Shown here: positions 1 to 16,264 of the stretch, piece after piece | How the letters are laid out: each line of letters opens with the position of its first letter | Position numbering within the stretch: the first letter of the stretch is position 1 | Assembly (NCBI GenBank): GCA_018857735.1 | Contig: JABMCL010002481.1 | Span: 1,008,501-1,072,500, forward strand | Reading direction: 5' to 3' | DNA length: 64,000 bases | Origin: Alviniconcha marisindica | Lineage: Eukaryota; Mollusca; Gastropoda; Provannidae | Notes under the pieces: model-generated | What the model saw: the letters and a program-made list of their open reading frames with translations, nothing else | Told to the model about the DNA's origin: nothing | Database searches by the model: none | Position numbers and translations under genes: made by a program

Positions 1-184
1 AGGAACATTGAAGTCTAGACAATCATTGGGAAGCATATAGGATAGCTTTCTGTTTCTCTATAGCATACCCCATTGTTGTGTGTGTTAAATACTGCTTCTG
101 TGTTTGAGCATAGTTTGTTTGTTTGTTATTGTTGTATGTGTTGTCTTTTAGCTCCATATTTCATTGAAGCGTCGTGTGCAATAT

Positions 185-190
185 TTTATT
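185..190 (-). terminator. Polyadenylation signal of the coiled-coil gene
   Basis: The minus strand reads AATAAA here, about 55 bases downstream of the stop at 245-247. The position is right for a short 3' UTR and supports the terminal exon chosen. Confidence 0.5.
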
Positions 191-244
191 ACGTACGTTT
201 AATATGAATGACCAGCCAGTAGGAAACTTCTTTTCGCAGAGATA

Positions 245-5832
<5,588 letters not shown>

Positions 5833-6004
5833 CTTCCCCTCTAACCTACATCAGCCAGTAAGTGTGAGCGCTCACTTGCCGCGTCGACAGCCGTGTAAGG
5901 ACACGGCAGCATTGTCACATTTGATTCAAAGTAAGTTTGCACAAGCTTTTGCCTTCCATAAAAAGTGTCGAACCCACTGTGCTCAGAGTGGTAAGCGTCA
6001 GTCG

Positions 6005-6053
6005 TGACGTCAAATGCCAGCCATCTTTTCGTCACCAGCTAGCAATGACGTCA
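6005..6053. promoter_or_regulatory. Two palindromic CRE/ATF sites upstream of the coiled-coil gene
   Basis: TGACGTCA occurs at 6005-6012 and again at 6046-6053, with CCATCTT (YY1-like) between them. They lie 173-221 bases upstream of the ATG at 5832 on the minus strand, as expected for a core promoter region. CRE palindromes bind CREB/ATF bZIP factors in animals; use here is inferred. Confidence 0.5.
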
Positions 6054-6090
6054 CCGTATTTGGCAGATTATTCGTGTGTGTGTGTGTGTG

Positions 6091-6129
<39 letters not shown>

Positions 6130-7827
6130 GTGTGTGTGTGCCGCGCTTCTCATCATTGAGAAAACAAACAGGACACGTGAGAGACACACACACACGCGCG
6201 CGCGGTGTACTCTCTTTCATGATCTGAGAGTACAGACTACAAAGCCCGCAGAAGAGAGAGACACACACACACCACTGACAGACACTGAGACAGACATAAT
6301 TTAAATTAGTTCTGCTCTCTCGCAGAACACATGGAAAGAAGGAAAGAGCGGGATTTTTAGTTGGAATAATTAACATTGTCATGTTGTGCCGCTTGGGGCT
6401 GCTGTCGATCGAGGAATGTTTTCGGCTGTTGCCATTATTTGATGTCAATCATTAATTAAATGTCTTTTTAGATCCAGAGCTAAACTCTTCTGGGCGCCGT
6501 GTGTGTGTGTGCGTGCGTGCTCTGACACTGACAACTTATAAAACCAATATTAAATCAACGCGGTAGGCCTGCTTTTTTTCCTTCTTTTTTTCCCCTTGGT
6601 AGGCCTACTAATACGATAACAATCACAACATTTCGACTGCAGCCAAACATTCTCTTTTCATCTGTTTTAAGCACTCCCGAAGACATTTTAAATTGAAACC
6701 TGAGAAGGCTTTTTCCTAATTCACTAATCCAATCACTTAATTATACTTTCTTACTCTCAACATAAGTGCTCTCAACATAATAGTGAGCACAAAAATTAAA
6801 TGGCACATACTTATGTGACATGACCAGAATGGACTTTACTTATGATTAACTGTGTTTCACTTCATTGTTTAAGGCTGTTAACTGCATGTTAAATAGTAAC
6901 TTGGGTTGTTGTTTTTTACGCCTAGTCATTGAATGGACAAAAAAGGCAGAAATTAGGCAAAGTTGAAATTTAGTTCCTGTCAGTGGCCAGTGAAGAATGT
7001 AGATCTGTATTCTGACCTACCCGAGCTTAACTGAGGAAATTAATCTTTCATTTCTCTGGATGAAAGCACAAAGATGTATACATAAATACAAAAGAGAGAG
7101 GCAAAATGTTGCTTATATACTCACCAAAATAAGAGAAAAACATTCTAAGATAGTTCTCCCAAGTAACATAACAATATTATATGATTGTTTAATACACACA
7201 AAAACCAAAAAATGGTTGAAAGAAAACATAAAGATGCGTTCACAAGTACACTGGAGAATTCTAACCCCTTGGTAATACCCACCAGAGGCTTTGAATCATT
7301 CAAAATCAACAATGCTACAAGATCATACAACACAGACAAGAATAAAGAAGAGATGTAAAATGAACCCATGAACACTATCACCATTATTAGTCATATTTTA
7401 CAAAAACAAAATGTCAAAACAATGAAGACAATCTTTGGCAATGATCATATGGCTTTGTAATTTTTGCTTCCTTCACAACATTTGAAGAAGTTATAATGCC
7501 TTTTTGTTGAAGACATAAATCTTCAAATGCTATATACTGTGGGTGGGCAGACAAACAAATTGCCTTAGAACAAATTCTGTGCAACGAACATTATAGGCAA
7601 GGCATTCAAAAACAATTAAATTCATCTCTACACTTCATATATTGTCTGTTTTCTCATGGCATATTTTCTTATTCAACTGCCTCTGCTGGAAGTATGTAAT
7701 TATTACAGCAGAATTTATATGGGTTAGTTAGTTAGTAATTGGATTTTAACAACTGGATCACCTCAGGATGACCAAACTGTCAAAAGCAAACACATCTTTT
7801 AAAACTCTTCCCATATACGTTATCTAG

Positions 7828-7940
<113 letters not shown>

Positions 7941-8465
7941 GTGTGCAGTATGTGCATGCAGTGCGTGAGTGCATGTGCAGTCATGTTGCATGCATTGAAT
8001 TTTGAAAATGTGTACCTGTAAGTGCTTAGGGCTTGTATGGGTTAAATGCTCTAAGTATCCATTATTATTATTAAACTACACTCAAGTCAAATCTACAAAA
8101 TCAATCCAAACACAAAATACATTCAAATAAAACATTATATACACAAACAACAAACACACATTTTCAAAGAGTCAGTCCCTTCAGTATATAACTTAAGCCT
8201 AAGACCTTCCACAAAATTTAAGATTAGCAAATGGCAGCATGTTGCACATACTGCAGACTATCAAGTTTCATCTCTTACCTGTTCAATGAGAGTTATACTA
8301 AAAAAGTCTATCTCTAAATGAAAAATATTAAAGAAATTTTCTGGAGAAAAAAAATCAGGAGAATGGGCCAACAGCAGAAAAAGGATATACAAATGTATAT
8401 ATATAACAAAGGGAACAGATGTGTATGCTCACTTCACTTGAGGAGAAATATATACATATCATTCA

Positions 8466-8771
8466 CCATAGTAATCTTTGGGCCAGCTGTAACACACTCT
8501 AGTATTTTACACATCTGATCCCATTAATTGTCATTTACAATTTTTCTAAAATCAATAGTAAAAACATCACGGGGACTCCAAAACAACATCCAAATCCCAA
8601 ACTAAACAACAATTTTATGCACTTAGAGGGGAAATTATACTACATTTTGACCCAAATAATAGTTTGGGCCAGTTCCACTCTAATTTTAACATAAGTCCCT
8701 TAACTTCATTTACAATGTTTCAAAATCAATAGTAAAAACATCACTGGGGCACTCCAAAAAAACATCCTAAA
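8466..8771. repeat. Imperfect direct duplication of about 75-100 bases
   Basis: AATCAATAGTAAAAACATCA with similar flanks occurs at about 8550 and again at about 8727; the surrounding sequence (TTTGGGCCAG upstream, ACTCCAAAA downstream) is also shared. The two copies are about 175 bases apart. Confidence 0.7.
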
Positions 8772-9076
8772 TCCTTTTAAAAACAAATTAAAAAAAAAAA
8801 AAAAAAAAAAACAGCACTTGGAATAAAAATCAGTTTAACACAGTTTAGTCAAAATGACTGATTGCTGCCACACTTTGGTAAAATGCTGCATAGAAAGTAA
8901 GAAACTTCCTGGACAGGAAATTGCACTGTTCAAACTGTGCCATTACAAGATTCAAGATTTGTTTTTGTTTTCACTCTCACTTAGGCAAAAAGGGATACAC
9001 AAAATCACATCACCTAATATGCTGTAATACTAACACTGTGACAGGACTGAATCTGTAAGCAAGTTGGGTTGAACAT

Positions 9077-9325
9077 ATTTAAATCCATTTAATTTGTTCT
9101 TTTTCACAGTTGTATGGAGTTTGTGGGCCCTATTCATTGCCAAATTCATATTGTGGTTTAGCAATATATGTTAAATTCATATTGTGGCTTAGCAATATAT
9201 AACTGTATAAGCCACAATAAAAATGTTTTAGCAATATTCAGCCAATCTAATCAAGCATAGGTCTTATGGGACCCACAAACTCCATACAGTTATGAAAAAC
9301 AAAACAAATTAAATGGGATTTAAAA
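9077..9325. mobile_element. Hairpin element, candidate MITE
   Basis: The left arm (about 9080-9130) and right arm (about 9268-9322) are imperfect inverted repeats of about 45-50 bases sharing TGTATGGAGTTTGTGGG. The middle holds a 31-base direct repeat (AAATTCATATTGTGG at about 9146 and 9174). No coding capacity; consistent with a non-autonomous DNA transposon. Confidence 0.55.
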
Positions 9326-10088
9326 ATCAAAATTAAAAAGTATGTGATCAAGCTACAGTAAAGCAAAACAGGTTGCACTTTCATACATATTATGGGACAC
9401 TAGAAAGCAATGAATGTTTGAAACATACCTAAAAACCATGAAAAATTCAAAACTAAACAATGTTACAGGCTTTGGTGAACTTTGATAACTTCAATATATT
9501 ATATATTATATAGAGAGAGCTCTAGATACAAAATACATGCAATTGTATGTACAAATAACTCACATCTTACATTAAGCTTAATTTTAAAAAAGGGTATAGA
9601 TCTCCCAATTTCACCAAATGAACTTGACAGCTATTGTGTTTCTTTCAAGTAAAAAACACATTTTCAGAATTTCAATTTGAATCTATTGATTACAAAATAC
9701 TAAAATCACCAGTGTTAGTGAACATGTGTGCAAAATGCAACATATGTCTCAACATATTTTAAGCATTATTGTATCATGTACACAAGCCCCACACAACAGT
9801 TATCAGCAGGCAATGGCACAGTCTATATATAATACAAGCAGAATAAAACAGTTGTATCAACACACAAACCATTAACAACATTCTCAGCCATAGCACCTGC
9901 ACATCAAAAATGTCAGTTTAAATTTCAAAAGATGGACACTGTAAAACAGCACAGTGTTGATCTTTTGCAACATCTCCTTAATAATAATAATAAAGATTTC
10001 TTGTATGGTGCAAATCCCTAAATAATACAGACTTGACGTGCCTTACGTACGTTACAGTACCCCCTCTCATTCAATAATCCTAACAGCC

Positions 10089-10144
<56 letters not shown>

Positions 10145-10462
10145 CTCCTCTGTTCCCACCCTTCCCCTAACTAAACTGTCTCCCCTACCCATTTCCTCTA
10201 GAGTATTTAGGATCCCTAAAAATCCATCACAAACCACAATCTTGTAAACAGACATCAACAGCAAACATTTGCTTGGTTCTCACAGCAGCTTTCCTCTGGC
10301 CCATCACAAGAAATACTAGCTGTCCATCATTTTGTTTCAATGTATGTGATTTGGAATCACCAACTTGCTGTTGGCCTCTGAAACAAGTTTTCAATACACT
10401 AATCACTAAATTTTATATGTTCTGAAAGTGATTGGATTTATAACTTCATAGCAGTTGATCTT

Positions 10463-10464
<2 letters not shown>

Positions 10465-10494
<30 letters not shown>
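10465..10494. repeat. G30 homopolymer
   Basis: Thirty consecutive G on the plus strand. In the likely 3' UTR of the minus-strand BTB gene it would be transcribed as C30. Confidence 0.9.
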
Positions 10495-10495
<1 letters not shown>

Positions 10496-10610
10496 GGAAG
10501 GGGGCAGGGGCTGGCTGGAGAGTTGGGGCTTACTAACACTGAGCACTACTTGGATACTAACCAGTCTGACTGGCATGACAAGTCAATATTTTTTCTTAGT
10601 TCCATGGCCT

Positions 10611-12209
10611 TTATGAAGGCAGACTAACATAATCGCCACCTGCTCTGCTCTCCGCCATCCTCATCCTGAGGGCATCCGCCATCTTGTGCAGCTGGTAGTG
10701 CTCTGCCTCTGCTCGCAACTCACTCAGAAGGCGCAGGTCACCCTGCGGCAAGTGCTGCAGGCTGGCTGGACCATCACGAAGAAAGTTCAAAATATGGCGA
10801 AAGTGAGTGCCATCACGGTCGATGAAATAACTGCCATCGGTGTCTGGCTTCAGGGCATGCTGGCCACTAAACATGCCCTGCAAGGTGGAGCCTTCCTCTT
10901 TCATCAGGGTGGGAATGGAGGTGGTGTAGCGCACACCTCCCACATTCAGCTCCACCTTGCTGGCAGTGATGCGGTTTTGTTCCACCATCTGTGCAGCTTC
11001 TTTCTCAAAACGCTCTTTCTTCATCAAGAACTCAGTCAGCATGGATTTGAATTTGGCCAGCTTAGAATTGAGCTCGTGATCTCGCTCGTTCAGCTCCTTT
11101 TCCCGTTCAGTGAATCTCTTCTCCTTCACTGCCACCTCTTCCATCCTTTCCTTCACTTGCTGCTCTAGCGACAGGTAGCTTTTCCTGGCATTCCTCAGCA
11201 GCTGTTCTGTTCTCATCTGTACTTTGTCTCTTTGTTCAATGACCAGCCTGCTAAAACCAGAGACTGAATCATCCAGCAGATGCTTCAAGTCCTCATCCCA
11301 ATCGCTGTTCTGAGTTTTACTTTCAGCCTGGAAAAGATGGTCAAGTGGCAGGTTGAGGAATGCTTTAGGCACTGCATTAACTGTGGGGCAAGGAGCAGAT
11401 GCCAATGGTTGTGCCCCAACAGTCGGGGAAAGTACTTCAAGACAGAGAGTCAGTTGCCATTGGTTGGAGACGAAGAGGTGTGACAGAACTTCTTTGACTG
11501 CTGTGACCCCCGGGATAACCTGTGGCATGTGGACTGGCATTTCTCCCTGTCTCTTCTGAAGTGCGTCCAGGAGCTCGGGGTATTTTCCACAAAGGATGGC
11601 ACCCACTGAGTCATTTTGTCGGTCGTACACACTGATGTCCTCTAGAAACATCTCCATCCCATCATCACAGAATGACAGCCACAGGCGCACTTCTTTCCCA
11701 GGGTGCACTTTGAGGATGCAGCGAAGCTGGAACTCAACGTAGTCCAGGGACTCCCAGAAATAGATGTTGATAAAGGGCAGCTGTCCAAGGTCACTGGATA
11801 GATCTTTCAGGAGACAGCAGAAAGTGGTGAGAAAGTCTAGCTTGTTGTCAGCCAGGACATACTCCATGCTTTCTGGCTGACCAGTCCTCCCCTCCGAGAA
11901 ACCATGAATGCGGATGTACCTGCACTCAGTAGAACGCCTTCTAAAGGAGTACTGGCTGTCCACACCATACCAAGAAGCAAGAACCCTCCAGTTCTTTTCT
12001 CCAACATACATGTTATCACCATCCCATTCAGTGGATGACAATGGTGGAACTTTCAGACCACATTCTGTATCATCTTCAATGAACTGCTGCAAGGCTGCCA
12101 CCCACTGTTTGGAGACTGCATACTCCCACAGACCTGTGGTCGCTGTCAGCTCTCTCTGCACCTTCTGGATGAAACGCAGCTGGATGGACCTGGGAGGTGC
12201 CTCACACAT
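10611..12209 (-). CDS. KCTD-type BTB/POZ (T1) protein with central coiled coil
   Basis: A single open exon encodes 532 residues. The start is firm: an in-frame TGA lies about 36 bases upstream and no Met intervenes. An acceptor (TTCTTCAG, exon from 12273) indicates at least one 5' non-coding exon. The C-terminal domain, about 418-515, is a T1-type BTB as in KCTD proteins: VELNVGGVRYTTS, then SYFIDRDGTHFRHILNFLRDG. Residues about 320-414 are a charged coiled coil. The N-terminal third has a tryptophan-rich pattern ending in NWRVLASWYG, resembling a DUSP-like domain of ubiquitin-specific proteases; this is tentative. T1 BTB domains oligomerise and many KCTD proteins act as CUL3 adaptors, so ubiquitin-linked function is inferred. 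I cannot assign a named orthologue. Confidence 0.88.
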   Translation of the reverse strand: MCEAPPRSIQLRFIQKVQRELTATTGLWEYAVSKQWVAALQQFIEDDTECGLKVPPLSSTEWDGDNMYVGEKNWRVLASWYGVDSQYSFRRRSTECRYIRIHGFSEGRTGQPESMEYVLADNKLDFLTTFCCLLKDLSSDLGQLPFINIYFWESLDYVEFQLRCILKVHPGKEVRLWLSFCDDGMEMFLEDISVYDRQNDSVGAILCGKYPELLDALQKRQGEMPVHMPQVIPGVTAVKEVLSHLFVSNQWQLTLCLEVLSPTVGAQPLASAPCPTVNAVPKAFLNLPLDHLFQAESKTQNSDWDEDLKHLLDDSVSGFSRLVIEQRDKVQMRTEQLLRNARKSYLSLEQQVKERMEEVAVKEKRFTEREKELNERDHELNSKLAKFKSMLTEFLMKKERFEKEAAQMVEQNRITASKVELNVGGVRYTTSIPTLMKEEGSTLQGMFSGQHALKPDTDGSYFIDRDGTHFRHILNFLRDGPASLQHLPQGDLRLLSELRAEAEHYQLHKMADALRMRMAESRAGGDYVSLPS

Positions 12210-12360
12210 CCTGATACAGTGGATGGACCCCTTGATTCAGCAATGCTGCTATTATTAATTTTTTCTCCCTGGCCTGAAGAACAAAGAAAATAACGGCATC
12301 ACTTTCAGGGCAAAATGTGTAAACCAGTACAGATGACTGCTATATTACATATCTACAGCT

Positions 12361-12395
12361 CCAAAACACTAATATATATATAGATAGATAGATAG

Positions 12396-12478
<83 letters not shown>

Positions 12479-12820
12479 AACAAAGTCTAAGCATGTCTTG
12501 CATTGGAAACTTTTTACTCCAAATTTTCACCAATCTTCAGGCTTTTTCAAGGCCTGCCCAACTGACTGAAGCTTGACTGATTCCTACAAAATGTAATTTG
12601 ATTATAAAAATTAAAATACATCATATTTTTCAACATCACGCTCTCTTGCACACGACATACATTCTAGATGAAAAGTGAACACACACACACACACACAACA
12701 CACACACACTCTCTCTCTCACTACACACACACACACACACACACACACATGTGTACACACACACACACACACACAGATATAATTTAATACTCCCCTCTCA
12801 CCCTCTCTCTGTGTATGTCT

Positions 12821-12880
<60 letters not shown>
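12361..12880. repeat. Microsatellite cluster (GATA/TA, GA, CA, TA)
   Basis: Consecutive simple repeats: TA/GATA and (GA)n at about 12369-12475, (CA)n with CT interruptions at 12679-12775, and (TA)n at 12825-12881. It occupies the spacer between the divergent BTB and HAGH genes. Confidence 0.9.
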
Positions 12881-12884
<4 letters not shown>

Positions 12885-12919
12885 CAATTATGGTTTTCAG
12901 CACATGGGTAAATAACTTT

Positions 12920-12985
12920 AGTAAGTAACTTGGTGTTTTACACCCAGTCAACCAGCACAAGGGGACTGAATCAAATTAATTTTGT
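12920..12985 (-). repeat. SINE tail remnant
   Basis: The minus strand reads GGTTGACTGGGTGTAAAACA followed by an AAGTTA-rich end, the same tail as the SINE at 43178-43360 in SF3B1; a weaker copy is near 1165-1195. Confidence 0.5.
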
Positions 12986-13074
12986 TATGTATTTAACACA
13001 TAACTGCAATACTGTATACTAAATACAAAGCCGGAAAGACGGCTCACGTCCGCCCCCTATAGTCTGCAGTCAGC

Positions 13075-13250
13075 AAAAAATATAAAGCATCATAGTTCTG
13101 GAGCTGTGTGAGAGTCGAGGTGGCTGTCCTGGCCGGCTGTCCGTCCTAACGAGCCTTCTGGTTTCCGTGGACGTAAAGCTATATTGAACCATGCTTCGGC
13201 ATTGGTCTCAGCTTGTCCCTAATATGTCAACCGACATCCGAGGACATTAA
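13075..13250 (+). repeat. Dispersed repeat, inverted partner of 17410-17580
   Basis: This segment and the one at 17410-17580 are reverse complements over most of their length; TTGACATATTAGGGACAAG at 17447-17465 is exactly the complement of 13214-13232. Shared parts include GTTTCCGTGGACGTAAAG, close to the tail of the tRNA-derived SINE, so it is probably a diverged member of the same superfamily. Confidence 0.7.
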
Positions 13251-13505
13251 CTTGATTAAGCAACACTGCCTACCTAAAATATAAATTTGGAGGTGCACGG
13301 CTACTTTTGGTTTGCTCAGTTCAATTATTACAATATAGGAACTATTTCTAGACAGTATAAAAGTCAATACCTTCATGTTATAGAAAGTCAAAACTTGTTT
13401 GACACTAAACACAAGTTCACTAAACACATGAGTGCAAACATTATACCTCAGTGGATGCAAGAAAAGTAGGTAATAAAGTGTATCAGCTGGTTGTTCTCCA
13501 GCAGT

Positions 13506-13513
13506 TGACGTCA
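13506..13513. promoter_or_regulatory. CRE palindrome upstream of HAGH
   Basis: TGACGTCA lies 162 bases upstream of the HAGH ATG at 13675 in the spacer between two divergent genes. A 33-base direct repeat (core ACTCGAAAGTGGACGT, at about 13584 and 13617) sits between it and the start. Likely promoter region of HAGH; sharing with the BTB gene is possible but untested. Confidence 0.45.
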
Positions 13514-13674
13514 CCTTAGGCCATTCGTGTAAAGGGACAGTACTCTATAATAAACGAAGCCAACAGAACGGAAGTAACAGACGACTCGAAAGTGGACGTA
13601 ATCAAGAACGTTCGGACTCGAAAGTGGACGTTGGATGACTAAGCAAAAACGTTCAAATTCGGTCAAGTATCTAC

Positions 13675-14917
13675 ATGTATTTCCAAAGAGCTGCGTCACG
13701 CCTGGCAGGGCTCAGCGTAGCTTTGAGAATTGGTAAATGTAACAGAATAAGTACACAGCCAATGTCACTGTGTCGATCAGTCTTTTAGCAAGGGTCGGAA
13801 CCTAACGGTAAGTGCTGAACTCTGAAGAGATTCTTGGCCAGTCTAACTGGACCGTGTTGTTCAACCCCCGGCCGAGGCAATGTGAGGGACTTTTTCAGTT
13901 CTTCGGAGTCACCTTTGTGCAGACTCGTCAGTGCCAGTCTCGCAGCACTCAAGGTCAGATAATAATAATCAGATAATGAGAAATTAATATGCTTATACTT
14001 GTGATTGAATCATGCTTGTGGAAGACACTTGTATGTATTATTATGTTTCATTGTTGGAAGTTGTAATTTGCATAAATAAAGAGTTGTATTGGATCAGACC
14101 AACTATATGATCCTGAAACTTGATCTCACAGTGTGTGTACAGGTAACTTGTTTCAGTCAGCACACCAGCCTAGCAAGGTTCAAACCCAGCCATAAGAGGT
14201 CATCAGTAACCCTGTTACTAGTTTGCATTATTCTTGCATAATTATTGAAGCAGCATGTGTAGTGATCAGAATGATCAGGACTGCTCATAAACTTGAAGAG
14301 GTCAAAAAGAAGTACTCTGACCACTTTGTCAGTATTCAACCAAACAACAGTGGTTTCCTTGACATTGACAGGTCTCTAAAGTCTAACTTCACGTTCCAAA
14401 GTCACTGTGAGTGTGAGTGAATGTTTAAAAAATTAACGAAGCCAATGACTTCTTTTTTTTGATGACAATTGTCATTGACATACATAAATCTCAGATGGTG
14501 TTGACAATCTACATGATGATACATTCCAGTACTTGTACTTTTTGTAGCTAGAGTTTTTTGTTTTGTTTTTTGTTTTGTTTTGTTTGGAGAATTCTGATAG
14601 TACTACTTAGTACTTAATACTATTGCATAGGTACCAGCCAGTTTCACGGTGCTGATGACTGCACTGTACTTGATGCTGTTGTATGTTCTGCAGGGAATTT
14701 GTCTAGGCTGCAGCTAGCCAGGAGTTGCCATTCTTTAGAGGGTCTAACAAAACACTTAGACATGCGTGTGCGCTTGATCCCAGCCCTGGAGGACAACTAC
14801 ATGTACCTCCTCATCGATGAGGAAACCAAGCAGTGTGCAGTTGTTGATCCTGTGGAACCAGAAAAGGTTGCTGTTGTTTGTATTGTGCTCTCTCTGTCAG
14901 TCACTGTCAGTCTGTGA

Positions 14918-14998
<81 letters not shown>

Positions 14999-15033
14999 AA
15001 CTACAATCCTTGTAAAATGAGGTGTTCAAGTTT

Positions 15034-15126
<93 letters not shown>

Positions 15127-15293
15127 TGACCTGTATGAAATTGAGAACTTGCATTTATAATTAGTTGGTCACTTGGTGACCTACACATACACTGAATGGA
15201 TCACTGTATAGCTCACATGTGTGCATGTGTGTGTGTGACTGCATATATGTGGTTATGTGTTATGTATGTGTCTGTGTAACACAGCACACAGAC

Positions 15294-15335
<42 letters not shown>

Positions 15336-15468
15336 ACACACACGCTGTCAGTGTCACACATACACACACACTTCACACTGTAGACACCATGAATGTGTTC
15401 AAAATAAAATTGGGAAAAAATGCTGTTCACTTTATGTACATTATATATGTAATATTTATATTACCCAG

Positions 15469-15530
<62 letters not shown>

Positions 15531-16220
15531 ATATATATGATATATATATATGTATACAATCTTGTTTTTCCCACAGGTTATGAGTGCTGTGAAGGAGGAA
15601 GGGCTGTCACTGAATTCTGTCATCACCACACATCACCACTGGTGAGTACCACTCGTGCTGTCAGTCTGGTACACTCGTAAGTAATTACAACACATTTCAA
15701 TGCTGGACAGATTTTTTTAATGCGTTTCCAAAAGTGAGACAAACTATGAATTTACGCAAAACCAAGATATGACAAATTTTGCTTCTGTGGACATTTTCCG
15801 TCTGTCTGGTCCCATGACCTTTCAAAAAGGTGGTGACAAAAGTAAAGCAGCAACTGCATTTTTTAGAACTGCAGGATGGTAGTTTGCTTGCAGTTGCACC
15901 CATTGTCCGCAGGCTTTGAAGCTTCAAACTGGTCTTCTTCATTGTTCTGTGACAAGGTGAGGTTGTGTGATTGATTTGTGTGTTGCATGTGCAGGGACCA
16001 TGCTGGAGGCAATGAGAAGCTGGTAGGCCTGGCAGGCAAGCTGGCAGTGTATGGTGGAGACGAACGGATTGGAGCTCTCACCAATAAAGTCACAGATGGC
16101 GATCAGTTTTCTGTGAGTTCCTCACTCCTTGTTGATGGACATTCTCCTCCCATTTAGTTTGACAAGACATGGCATGCCATTGCTGCACATGTTCTCATTT
16201 CTTTGGTCAGTGTGTGCACT

Positions 16221-16264
<44 letters not shown>

